DNA of 64,000 bases, from positions 91,781,978 through 91,845,977 of the forward strand of contig OX375873.1 in NCBI GenBank assembly GCA_947359465.1, written 5' to 3'. The position numbers were made by a program, and so were the translations under genes. The notes under the pieces are model-generated. The model ran no database searches, was not told the DNA's origin, and was given only the letters and a program-made list of their open reading frames with translations. Every line of letters begins with the position of its first letter. Position 1 is the stretch's first letter. The DNA is from Metellina segmentata. Lineage: Eukaryota > Arthropoda > Arachnida > Araneae > Tetragnathidae. Positions 33,251 through 45,154 of this stretch are shown piece by piece.

Positions 33251-34684
33251 GATGTCGGTATAGATTTAGTTATATTAAAAGTTAATAGGTATGGCAAATC
33301 GAGAAAAATAGACCAATAACTTGGCACATAAAAAGATAGTAGATCTGAAAACATGATTATTCCTTTATTAGTAGTAGTTAAAACTTGGCTGCATTTTGCA
33401 GCTTTTCAAAGGCAATAAAAGCGAATATCCTTATTATTGTCAATTATTTTATAGCAAGTGAAATTAGTGTCTATTCAATTTCACAGTACCACAAAATGAT
33501 AGCAAATAAAATGAATAGTTAATTCCTTTAAATAATTAGTTTTACTCGTTATAGATATTTTAAATTATGTTTCAGTCTATAAAATTCTGTTATACACAAA
33601 ATGCAATTAATTAGAACATATTTCTTATTTGTGCTCATAAATTATTAATAAATTAATAATAATAATTTTTAGGTAAGTTATAAATTGAATTGGTTTGCTT
33701 TCTATGGATGATCTAAGGCGCATTCGCAACTCTTTAAGTAAATTTTGGTTGGCCGCTTTCATTTTTGTGATAACAATTGAAATTCTGCTTTATAAAATAC
33801 TCTTAAAGATTGAAAAAGTATGAGCAATAGTCACTAACACAATTACTCAGGAAATAAGATCATTACAAGACGTTAGTTCATTCAATTCTTTTTTTTTTAA
33901 GAAAAAATTACATGGTGCACATTGCTTAAAGCTTAAGATATTTTCATGTTTCGATTGTTTCATTTTTTCCGTTAGCGAAAACAAACTATTTATATATTTT
34001 ATTGATTCGTTCGCTTGCCTTCGAGGCATTAATTTTGCTACTTTCAAGTTCAAGGCAAAAACCTTGTGGATCGATTTAATTGATTTAACTGTTAAGGTAT
34101 TTTTATATTTGCTCTGTAGCACTGTTTCTTTTTCCATTTCATGTTCTTCTTACGTTGCTTCAACAGCTTCTAGAAATCTATTGATTCAGCGAGTTAAATT
34201 CACCACACTAGTCCAAATTACCATTTCCAGTTAATATCGATGCGGCATTAATCAAAAATCGATTTATTCTATCGGATCGATCTCTTCTCGTAGCGTAAGC
34301 ACAGTGTGGGTGTTTTCTTTGAAAGTAAAAAAAATCGATCTCCAAAGTATTAAAAAAACTGGACCGAGCTGTTTATTTAACGAATATATTGACTTACTGA
34401 ATAAAATTTCTCATGAATTATTAAGAGGCATCGGGAAACACGGTTGAAATTTCAATCACCAGTGGATCGCATTTCTTTAATAACGTTAACTTTATATCCA
34501 ATGCAAACAAAAACCTATTTACCTTACACGCAAACTTATGAATATTTGATTCGTTTAATCTTAGGGATCTCCGGTTGAGAAGTCGAAAAATTATGCATTT
34601 TTTCTAGCGCTGTAATATATTTAAGGGAAATTAAACTTACTTTTGGAACGTATCTAGAATGTCTATTAATTTACACGCTTAGTA
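33251..34684. other. AT-rich DNA, no supported gene
   Basis: The minus-strand frame 33847-34137 (96 codons) is Lys/Asn/Ser-rich without a motif. Confidence 0.4.
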
Positions 34685-34720
34685 CAGAGGCTGTTCGGAC
34701 ATATTTTGAACCATTTTAAT
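34685..34720 (+). mobile_element. Solo terminus of the DD41D mariner family
   Basis: TA at 34683-34684 is followed by CAGAGGCTGTTCGGACATAT and TTTGAACCATTTT, which matches the left end at 10665 (CAGAGGCTGTTCGCACATTT). No transposase and no inverted partner could be found downstream, so the rest was deleted or replaced. Confidence 0.75.
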
Positions 34721-35025
34721 GAACTGAAAATAATTTTTTACGGAACTTTGGTGCTCAAAATGTTTTGTTTGATAGCTGTTATTGTTCACTTTCTTACTAC
34801 ATCTGAATGTCCATGATAATAATTGTAGTATCGATAAATATATTTATTTTGTACAATTCGTGTTCACAGTTCTTCAAATTCCTTAAATTATTTTCGGTTG
34901 ACGTTTCAATAATTCTCTGTTTAAAGCTCTAAACGTACAAAAGTTCATGGGTGAGACATTTGGAGATTCAGCAGGAATATCAGCAAAAGATATTTACTTT
35001 ATAGCAAGGCAGTACACAATTGCGA

Positions 35026-35235
35026 GGACAAATACAAATACAATACAATACAAAGTAGACCGAGGTCAATTTAGCCTTAAACAAGGCCAGAAGTTATGGT
35101 CACTTGTGAAGGGGTACCCAGTGCGTGGACCATCATTGTCCCTAACAAAGGACAGCACAATTTACATCCATGCCCTAACCCCGGATTCGAACCGGTAATC
35201 TTCCGATCCAGAGGCCAACACCAGAGCACAACGAT
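35026..35235 (-). mobile_element. tRNA-SINE with a LINE-like tail
   Basis: On the minus strand a tRNA-like B box, GGTTCGAATCC, lies at about 35185, followed by GGGGTTAGGGCATGGATGT. The body runs to CTGGCCTTGTTTAAGGCT and ends TTTGTATTGTATTGTATTTG at about 35030. That ending resembles the 3' UTR of the LINE at 12784-13367 (CCTTGTTGGGCT, then TTTGTATTTGTATT). The word CCTCTGGATCG occurs twice in the head, suggesting a small internal duplication. The body differs from that of the commoner SINE in this window. Confidence 0.75.
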
Positions 35236-35488
35236 CCAGAGGCTATACGACTGAAGGAGGCGGGCTGGGAAGAGATACTTTGGGAACAGAGGCTTTTTCT
35301 AGCCGCAGACGATTTGTGACATTTTTTTTAACTTTAGGAGGCTGTATTGTATCGGTGATGGATATCGTCTTTAATTATAAAACTGTAGCTGTACAAATTC
35401 TGTAAAAAGTTTAATTTTTAATATAATTATTTTAACCAGGAAGTGGTTCTACTTTTTCGTCGATACATGTATATGGCAAATAATACAT

Positions 35489-35775
35489 GCTTTAATAGGG
35501 GGCCGGTCCGCCACATGCTGCAATTACACACTCTAAGCAGGCCAGGGAAGATGTTTTACATTCATATCTTGATACCACTACATGACAGAGGCTACAACAT
35601 TACATGGAGCGTTGGAGTCCTGGAAGTAATATTCGTGCATTCCATAAAATTGCCTGAGCGTAGGAAGAACCTGATTGTCCACAATGTTCATGTAAGCGCC
35701 CAATTTACCAGGAACACCTTGCAAAGGTCCCAGGCTATACCACGACGAACACCCCCAAACTAGGAGGTGTTAAAA
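35489..35775 (-). pseudogene. Tc1-like transposase fragment
   Basis: The minus strand reads GPLQGVPGKLGAYMNIVDNQ, VLPTLRQFYGMHEYYFQDSN (second Asp block), APCNVVASVM, a stop, then YQDMNVKHLPWPA. This is the middle of a Tc1-like DDE domain, different from the other three Tc1 elements here. Both ends are missing and no terminal repeats were found. The complementary strand carries a 106-codon shadow frame, which I do not count as a gene. Confidence 0.85.
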
Positions 35776-36540
35776 ATCATTGTCTTTGTGTTGATCAGAT
35801 ATTTGTGTATGATTTTTGAGCCATGGTATTTTTTAAAATCAAAATAAGAGTCTTTCAAAAAACCGACAAACCAAAACAAACTCAAGTGAATGTCTCTAGA
35901 CAGTGAAATATTAGAAACTCAGAAGTTAAATCTGCTCCAGATATCATTGAACTCAGCACAATACCAGAAAGTTGTGTGTGGAAGCAAAAGAAAATAAAGG
36001 AAATCAGATTTGATTCTCATCACAAAACCCTTTCCTTTGAATCATAAGTTCCATGATTTGGATTTAATCTTGGAGAAAATTCCCTTTTTTTTTTCCTCTG
36101 TTCTTGTGATTTCAACTGTTCGGAGCAAAATCTATTTCGGAAATAGAAAAGCTTGCTTCATTTCCGAATGCCGAGGCTGCTTTTCCCGAATGTCACAAAT
36201 TCTCACCTTTTGTTGTTCTATTTCGATTTCAACTGCGATTAATGATTCAGTACTATAAATTCTAACTCAGAAAAGTAGCATTCAGATGATCTCGTGATTC
36301 CCACACAGTTCCAGCTTTGTCTAGAATAATACAGAAATGCATAAATTTAACAATGTTCATTCAGCATTGGTTCGCTACCCAAGGGATTTCAAAATCAATC
36401 CTGTTGATAGCAAGTTTTAATTGAAAAAAATTCGTTAACGAAGTACTCAGAACCTGAATGAAACTTTTTTGCCTAATAATTATAATAGTAATACTTTGTA
36501 GTGTATATATTTTTTAATTTAAGATGCAATCTGCATGCGA
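35776..36540. other. No supported gene
   Basis: The frame 36010-36258 (82 codons) shows no motif. Confidence 0.4.
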
Positions 36541-36840
36541 TTCAACCCTCATAGTGGTTTCCTTATTGTACCTAGCAAATAGCAAAGCTGGCCAGATTTT
36601 GATGTACTGGATATCTCGTCATTAGAAAAAACTTACCCTATTTCGATCTCGTCATTGTACGAAATTGGGCAAGAACTTCTTTATTACGAGTATTGGATTA
36701 AAATGGATTTAGAAATTTATGGTGTCTTAAGCAGGACAAGCTGTGATAGGATTATGACGAGATATCTCGCCATCATTTTCCATATTGGTCAATTTTGATG
36801 GACAAGATATCTTGTCGAAACCACTTGGTTGGAGGGTTAA
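36541..36840 (+). mobile_element. TTAA-type GATATC element, 300 bp
   Basis: The left end is TTCAACCCTCATAGTGGTTT. The right end is GTCGAAACCACTTGGTTGGA followed by GGGTTAA. The inside has GGCCAGATTTTGATG, GGATATCTCGTCATTAG, GATCTCGTCATTG and GACGAGATATCTCGCC. The right terminus is one of the best preserved of the family, and the orientation is plus. Confidence 0.85.
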
Positions 36841-39800
36841 ACTATTTCATTTTCTTCAACCCTTCTTTTATTATTTAACTTAACTTGGTTACATGGGGAC
36901 AATCTAATTTGAAAAGATTATTGACGCGCACCATGGTTGTAATGGTGTTAATGAAGTGTGCGGACTATGCTGCAAATAAATTTATTTAACTTTTAATTTT
37001 GATAAATTTGTAACTTGACATATTAAACACACGAAAGGTGTAAAAAAACAGAATAGTTTTGAAACGCATTACCATTCAACAAGCAAATAATACGGGAGAG
37101 TAATAAATTGTTTATAAAAATCAATTTACTGTCAGATGTTATGGTACATACATTTGTTAAAATTGCAAATTTAATGTGCTTTATCGGGATTTATAATTAC
37201 CATCATAGACCACAAACGTATAGCACCGCTATCCAGTTCCGACACCTTGTCGAATCTGTGTCTGAAAGAATTACGGCTCTGATCGGGATTCACAAGATCG
37301 AAGAGGAACACATCTTTAGTAGTATGGTGTTTCTAATGACTTGGCTAAATGTAATCTATCCTCAAAACATATCATAAGAATAAATGCATGCGATCTGTGA
37401 TTCTGTATGTTGCATTTGTTTATTTCAATGAAAATTAGTAAATTCAGTGAAATGTTCATACACCTACTTTTATTTTCCAACATCAGAACCCCCCCCCTTT
37501 GCGTTAATCAAAAACTACTAAAACCTAAATTGACCAACTCAACAACAAAGAGTACATTGATTAACATATAATTCCCCATGATTTTTTGTCAAAATAATGT
37601 ATTGCCAGATGGTTAGGTAATGATAAATCAGTTGTTTAATCTAAATATTAACAAGAGTGATTCAGTAAGCCCAATATGTAAATTAACGAATATATTTTTT
37701 ATCATATCTTTCTATCAAATTCAACTTGGAATTACATATATGGAATTTTTGTTTTTTATTGATACGTTTAATCACTAAATTCAATTTAATATTCACTTCA
37801 ATAAAGTCTATAAATTCTAAAAAAACCATTGAACCCAGACAAAGCTTAATCCAAGAAAGCGTAATATCTCGCCCATAAGTTAGAAAATAAAAAACGAAAA
37901 TGACAACATCTTACTACGAAAGTAATCCTTTTCAAAGGATTTCCTTTGTCTTCAATCTCTCAAACCTTCAACTGCACTTTCTTCTTTGAAAGATGACTGT
38001 CAATTTCTTATGACAGTTTCGTGATGAATTGCGTTTGTCAGAAGTCTGAGGCTATGTGTCTGACATTGGACGAGTTTATTTTTATTCGTCCCTTTCTTCA
38101 CACTATTACTGGGTTTATCGATTGGAAATGGTCATGGATTGGTAAAAATATGCGTATTTATATAAATTTCAATACATAAGAAAATTGTATTTTACTCATG
38201 AGATTTCAAACTAAGCATTTATTGTTGAAGAATATTGGTTTTCAAATGCAAATTTGTTGCCAAACCTCATTGGTTTCCACATTAAAAGATATGAAGCAAG
38301 AAGGAAGGTGGGTTACCAGATAGACACATAGTCACTCTCAGATTTATACGTCACAAACAGTGCATTACGATTTACATAGTGTAAAGTTTGAAGGATATTG
38401 AACTAAATATAATATGCTCCTATTTACTTTGGAATTAGAATGAACGAGTGGTTATTCAATTCAAATATCAAATGAATTTATACACAGTGACATTAATATT
38501 TGGTTTGAAAACTATACAACTCCTCTTCCCATCTCTCCATCTCTTTACTTTTTCTCTCTTTCTTTCTTTATTTAAACTCTCTCTCTCTCCACTCATATAT
38601 GTACAAATGCGATCAGGGCTTATCTATAGTTCTAAAAATAACCCACTTTTTGTGATCCTGAAGCTTCTAATCAATACTATCCATTGTTCTCTGAGAATAC
38701 TTTTGAAAATAATTGCAAGAAGCTATTTTTTAATAATCTATTTTGATGTTTTTTTTTTCTTTTGAAATTTTTGAAGATTTTTTCTGAAGAGATTTTTCTT
38801 AAAGAGATTTTTGAAGAACTTATAGATACGATTTAACGAATAACATTTATTCTGAGAATACACGTATTGAATTCATACAACAGACGTGTTCTTGCGATTC
38901 GCTTGGTATCAAGAAGAAAGTTCTCATAAGTTCAAGTAGTTTGTACAAAGTTCATGTACTTTCATAATAGTCTTAATGTGACTATAATTAAAGGTTATGG
39001 TCGAAAGTTATATACTTCTAAAAGATATCACAGAAATTGTCTTAATATTGGCATAAATGCTTTCTTTTCAATGAGCATAAGGTAATAATGCGCTGTCCAG
39101 AACGAACTGGTATCTGTACACCATCCGTACTTTTTCTTTTTCCAAATTCTTGATCCTTTTCCCTTATATTCTTTCTCAAAGGATCGCGTTCTTGTATTTG
39201 TTTCCCATAAACCTAAGGTGCCCCTTATGAGCAAAAGTGGTGCGAATCTTACATATTTAGTTATAAATCATAATATCGTAGTACGCTATTATACCGTAAA
39301 TAAACAAGCACCTCTATGTAAGCTGCTTATGCGAATTATAGATGGCGCAGGTCCAATTCCTGCAAATGACCTCAGATGTATTTCTCTCTTTAGTGACAAC
39401 AAAACTTTCCTTGTGTATGTATATCCATTGCTTGACTGTCTTGTTTTTGACCAAATACGACCATCGCGTCATAAAATCACAACCAACCAAACGTCTGATG
39501 GGTATTTATTATTAACATAGAATATATGGTTTCCTTATGGTATATTTTTTACAGAATAAGAGATGTTTATGTGAATTCATAAATTACGAAACACGGAAAG
39601 TTTTCAATACAATAAAAACCTACAATACTCTTCACTCTGTTACTTTTATAAGGAACGATATGAAATTTTAGTGAACAAATTGTCTTCCATTTTTTATGGG
39701 TACAGTAATTGCTCGTTTGCATTCACAAGATTCTAAACATCCCTACCCTGAACTTAATGTGCCAAATGTTTTTACAATGAGGTGATTTCACACATGCGAC

Positions 39801-39911
39801 ACACTTATTTTATTGTTAACTACTACAATACTTATCTAATAACGCTTGATAAATCATTTCCAGCTGCTCCAACAAGACGTGTTAAGAATTGAAACATTAC
39901 TAAATATTATC
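36841..39911. other. Mostly AT-rich DNA, no confident gene
   Basis: A frame at 37108-37377 contains a less AT-driven stretch (FRHLVESVSERITALIGIHK) but has no known motif and no neighbours to support it. A TC/CTTT-rich tract lies at 38550-38590. The frame 39218-39520 (100 codons) is also unassigned. I cannot support a host exon here. Confidence 0.35.
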
Positions 39912-40185
39912 TTAAACCTCTCCTGAAGATTTATCTTCTCGTCAAAAACTGATCTGCACTGGACAGCCTCAAATGCAATAAACCTGTTCCAAACTTTCAC
40001 CACCGTTCTAGTCAAAGAATAATTTGTGATTGGGCAGCTTTGTTTTGAAGTTAGTATATCTCGCCATTCAAATAAACTTGATGAACTAGATATGTTGTCA
40101 TTATCAAATTTGACCTGCTTTTGATCTGATTTTGAAATTTGATCTGATGTACGATATATATCGATGAAACCACTTGGAGGATTAA
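39912..40185 (+). mobile_element. TTAA-type GATATC element, diverged
   Basis: The left end is TTAAACCTCTCCTGAAGATT. The inside has CTTCTCGTCAAAAACTGATC and TTGATGAACTAGATATGTTG. The right end is GATGAAACCACTTGGAGGAT followed by TAA. The array structure has decayed to single half-units. Plus orientation. Confidence 0.7.
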
Positions 40186-42030
40186 TAATACTTGATTAAG
40201 TACAATGACAACTTTCTCGAGCAAGTTGGCATTTTGAGTCACGAGGTTTTGAACTAATCTTCTGGTTAAATAAAGGGGCAGGTTTAAAATAAATAGTGCA
40301 TTTCTATATTTGGTGTCTTTGGTGTGGTTTCAGGGTTCGAGTTTACCATTGGAGGTCGAAAGTATATCGAACAGTGATTACGAGTTGGCGAAACAAATAA
40401 TCACCAATGGAGAGAGTCATAAGTTTTTGCATCTGGCAGTCCTACCCACTGTTTATCACCTGTGTTTACAAATAGAGTTTTCTAAGGTTATATAATCCAG
40501 TAAGTTTTATAAATACGTACACACGTAATAACAAAAGAAATACATTTTTTCCTGAGTTTCTTGATTACGTGTACACGTAATAAGGACACGTATTTGCATA
40601 CAAGAGAATTTCTTCCTATAATTTAAAAAAAAAGGTTTTATAAAATATAAATTAATTTACTGCAGTAAGAAATACTCGACTTCTCTGTAAATATTTCGAA
40701 GTATAAGAGAAGCAATCAACAAAATACTGTATTATAATTAGATATTGATATTAATCTCACTAGCAAGCTTAGTCTCAAGTGGTACAAAAATCAAAATTGA
40801 TTGCTACCATAAAGAACAATTTTCGCTCATGTAAAATAATTGGAATTCGCAGAGGAAAGCTACGTAAATTCTTAATGAAGATTGGTGCGAATTCCTTTTA
40901 AATTGCTGGAAGGGAATATATATTGCTGTCGGGATAAAGCTGACGAAAAATATAAGAAAATTAGCTGTTGTCCTTACCGCTTTTGAATTTTTAATTCTTA
41001 TAATCAGCTTCATTTTATTTCTACCGTTCACTCAACATAACGTCGTGTAGTTCAGTTTACTTAATTAAACTAATAATTAAATATTAAACTGCAATTACTT
41101 TTAAAAGTTCTCGGTGACACTTTTGGTGAATAGAATGTAGTTGTATTTTAAAAGTACACGACATTTTTAGATAAAGCCATTTGTATTTTAATGCATTCTG
41201 TTTTTTTCACAATGGTTTAGTGTCCAAAAGAATGTTATAAAACTTTAGCATACATTTAAGAGACTTCATTTCAGTGTTATTTGTTACTGTTAAAGTATTT
41301 TTCTACATAAAATGTGTATTATTGGTGATAATGATCATATTGTTATTTTAGTCATCAAATGGTTGATTGCGTCATCTTTACTGGATATTTGTGACAGAAA
41401 ATTGTCACAGAAAAATGACGAACTAATTTTTGCTTTATTTCCTGTGAAAAGATGTGTTGGAGTATTGATATTCTCATTCGATTGTTCAAAAATAATTATC
41501 TCAGCAACGTATTTAATTCGACTTTTGTAAACACATTTTGAACCTGCCTATTTTTTTCAATTTCCATATTAAATTCAATCGATTTGAATCATGGTCAACA
41601 GTAGAAAATATTTCGAGTTATCTTCGTCGTCGTGGCACAAAAAAGTGTCAGCCCCTCCCCCCGCCAAAAAAAATTAATTTTTATTATAAATTTTGAATAA
41701 ATATCAGTATATGTGAATCACAGCGCATTTATAGCGCACCGGAAGCAATACTTGAATGAAGAGATTACCCTAAAATATGGACATCTTGGCAAGTTTTTTT
41801 TTTATTTCAATGGCGTAAAACTATATATACTATTGAGTATAGATAACAAGACAGTTACAAAGCTTGCATAGGAGTTTGCTGAAAGCTTGGGTATCAAATA
41901 CCCATTCTTCCCATAGCTATAATTAAAGAAAATGGCAGTTGTGATAATTTGAGATTAATCAAGAACTAGTGAAAATGAAGTGAACTCTAACAGTTGCACT
42001 TAAGTTGGGAATATTATAGTTCTTAAACAT
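40186..42030. other. No confident gene; one strong palindrome
   Basis: TTACGTGTACACGTAA at 40565-40580 is a perfect 16-bp palindrome, with related words TACGTACACACGTAATAA at about 40513 and ACACGTATTT at about 40584. A frame at 40310-40495 follows a good splice-acceptor-like GTGTGGTTTCAG and encodes LPLEVESISNSDYELAKQII and TNGESHKFLHLAVLPT. It reads more like protein than its neighbours, but I recognise no family and see no matching donor. Confidence 0.3.
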
Positions 42031-42641
42031 ATGTCATTGTATTGAATGAATAATGTCATTGTATTGAATAAATAATGTCATTGTATTGAATGAATAATGC
42101 CATTATATTGAATGAATAATGTCATTGTATTGAATGAATAATGTCATTATATTGAATGAATAATGTCAGTTTATTGAATAAATAATGTCAGTGTATTGAA
42201 TGAATAATGTCATTGTATTCAATAAATAATGTCAGTGTATTGAATGAATAATGTCTTTGTATTGAATGAATACTGTCATTGTATTGAATGACTGTCGTTG
42301 TATTGAATGAATTTCATTGTATTGAATGAATGTCATTGTATTGAATGAATAATGTCATTGTATTGAATAAATAATGTCAGTGTATTGAATGAATAATGTC
42401 ATTGTATTGAATAAATAATGTCAGTGTATGGAATGAATAATGTCTCTGTATTGAATGAATACTGTCATTGTATTGAATGAATGTCGTTGTATTGAATGAA
42501 TGTCATTGTATTGAATGAATGTCATTGTATTGAATGAATAATGTAATTGTATTGAATGAATAATGTAATTGTATTGAATGAATGTCATTGTATTGAATGA
42601 ATGCCATTGTATTGAATGAATAATGTCATTGTATTGAATGA
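42031..42641 (+). repeat. 22/19-bp minisatellite, about 29 copies
   Basis: The unit TGTCATTGTATTGAATGAAT followed by AA (22 bp) alternates with a 19-bp form that lacks three bases. Variation is mostly single-base (CATT or CAGT; TGAATAAATAA). A block of several units seems to repeat (about 42190-42320 and 42395-42510), which indicates recent expansion. Confidence 0.95.
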
Positions 42642-42712
42642 AAATTATGGCTCCATTAAAATTGTACCTTATATGGAAAAAAATTCTTATGATTGTTGTT
42701 CAAGAAAAAACA

Positions 42713-42936
42713 TTAACCCTCTGGTAGTTGTGTCAACGAGGAATCTGGTCATTAGCAAAATTTATCAGATCTTGATGAACGAGATATCTCATCATTAAAA
42801 AACTATATTTCCTTAAATCTTGATCACGTCATCATTAAACAATTGATAGTATATTGATGGCAAGTTATCTCGTCATTGACAAAATTGGTCAAATCTTGAT
42901 GAGTGATACCTCATAATAACCACTTAGATATCTAAA
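42713..42936 (+). mobile_element. TTAA-type GATATC element
   Basis: The left end is TTAACCCTCTGGTAGTTGTG followed by TCAACGAGGAATCTGGTC, the best preserved left end of the family. Inside are CAGATCTTGATGAACGAGAT and ATCTCGTCATTGACAAAATT. The right end is decayed (AATAACCACTTAGATATCTA). It lies 70 bases after the minisatellite. Plus orientation. Confidence 0.8.
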
Positions 42937-44898
42937 TGACTAAAATTTTGCTACTGATTCATCCTTTTATTCAAATTGATATAATTTATACATGGTTTTA
43001 GTTTTCAAAATTGCGTGATCTGACATCACATCAATCTTAACGTAGAAATAAATTGTATGTCTTTTTCTAAACCTTTTTATGACAATTATTCTAATTTTTA
43101 ACACAAATAACCCTTACATATTTCAATAACAAAATCATTTAATTTTAAATTGAAAAAAAGTTATTTGATATTTCGTTTCTTAAATTCACAAGAGCCAATT
43201 TCAATGCAAATGCGTCGTCACCTTCACTTATTATATTATGATTCACAGTAATTTAATGGATGGGCATATGATGGGGTTAAGTTTTGTACATACCCCCATT
43301 TGTATTTAAAAAAGTCTGTTTTGACATATTTTTAGAAGAATAAAAAAAATAAAGAAAAATTATAAATGCTGACTTGTATCCATTCAGCAACTTATCGGAA
43401 TGATTTTCAAATTACAGAAATATATCTAAGTTTCAATATTCTAAAAGAACAAAAAGGATCAGATCATACCAAATTTGTTTTACATTTTATTAAAAATTTG
43501 TTTTTAAAAGTCTTCTAAGCTCTAACTCTCACTAAGTCTACAGAACTACTTATATGATCATATATGCATAAAAAATCATTTTAATTTTGATAGATGTAAA
43601 AATTTCTCCATAAAACTAAATTTCAAATTATATCTGTAAATGAATATTCTAAAAATTTCTTTTCATTTTGACATTTACTAATACAAAAAATAAAGTGCAT
43701 TGAAATAAAAGCAATCAATAGATCTATGATAAAACAAAACCACATATACATTATTTAAGGATCTTATTGCCCCATTAAATCTATTTCTTGAAACAAAAAA
43801 CAATTTTTAAATGAAATCCTTTCTCCATTAATCAATACTTTTAAAGAACACAAAACATTCAGTTCAAACTCGTAATTAAAGTAACAATTATTAGTAAATT
43901 ATATTCATAGCCATAAAACAATTGCACTTATTCTTGATATAACATCAGTAAATGCCATCAATTAACTTGAGAAGCTAAAAATAAAAAAATAGTGTTTTTA
44001 TTTGAAACTAATGAATTTTAAAAAGTATTCCATTATAAAACACACAAAGCATTTCAGGAATTGTAGTATTACGTAAGTTGTATTCCGTTTCTATCAACAA
44101 AAATGTTTTAGTTTATTATTCTTGAATGAAGTGTCAAAATCGTAAAGTGAAAAATGTCGCATGTACCTAGTTCAGCAATTTTTAATTAATTCTGCAAAAT
44201 ATGATAAGTATTTCTATATATCATCAATTCTCAATAAATTAAAAAACATGGCTTTTAAAATGATTCAAAGAGAACGTGTAAAAATAATTCGATAGCAATT
44301 AATTCTGAAGATATCCATTTTTAAATTCAAAAAGAAATTAATAAGGTGAAAGCCAATATGTGTTAAATGAAAATTAATTACTTCGAACTCATAATAAACA
44401 AATAATGAATACTTTTCTTGGAGTCAGGGTTTTGCGTATCTGGAAACTACAATTATTTAACTTCTTTGCTTTTCCGGATATCTTTTTTCCAAAAAGAAAT
44501 GGCAAATATTCTTTTGAATATCTTTAAAACTCATTATCTGGGTTCTATCTCTCAAAAGAAAATATGTTTTATATTAAGTTGCGGTAAATAAAATTCACTT
44601 ACTTTGGGAAATTTTTCTTTTTAATCCTTTTTATTGAAAGAAGAGGCAAAGATAAGTTCTACGATAATGTTTAAAAATAAACTAGTGAAACATGCAAGTT
44701 TGTCTGGATTATGAAAAGATAAATATTAAGCAGTATTTTTGGAATTTTTAGGCATCTATTCCGCAATGCACTTAATAATATTATAAAACATCTGTTGCTG
44801 ATGGCGTACTTTTATCGCGATAACATACTTTAAGTTTAAAAACAAATTATTATACTACTCATACGACTTACCCTATTCATTTCAACTGACATGAATTC
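42937..44898. other. AT-rich DNA, nothing recognised
   Basis: This is 2 kb of very AT-rich sequence without a coding signal or inverted ends that I could pair. Confidence 0.5.
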
Positions 44899-44930
44899 CT
44901 CAGGGGGTGGTATCAGTTGTAAGAGTAATG

Positions 44931-45083
44931 CAGGCCTCGAAACATATTTTTGAATACAGGTGCACAAGGTGCACCTAAGTTTTTAAATTAGGTGCACAGG
45001 TGCGCCTAGCGGGAAAAAATTAGGTGCACAGTTTTATTTTCATGTGCACAGTGCACCTGTGCACCCGGGTATTTCGAGCCCTG
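44931..45083. mobile_element. 153-bp hAT-type MITE
   Basis: The left end is CAGGCCTCGAAACATATTTT and the right end read inward is CAGGGCTCGAAATACCCGGG. GAGTAATG flanks it at 44923-44930 and 45084-45091, a perfect 8-bp duplication. The inside is dominated by the word GGTGCAC and its complement, repeated about nine times, so most of the element can fold on itself. Confidence 0.93.
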
Positions 45084-45154
45084 GAGTAATGGATTAGCAA
45101 CAAGAGGGTTACGAGTTCGAAACTAGGTCCAACCAAAGATTGTCGTGTACACGG

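Noticed and set aside
34947..35198. Plus-strand frame starting MGETFGDSAG
   Set aside because: More than half of it is the antisense translation of the SINE at 35026-35235, including its TTTGTA tail.
37108..37377. A possible host gene exon
   Set aside because: No family motif, no convincing splice sites on both sides, and no neighbouring exon in a compatible frame.
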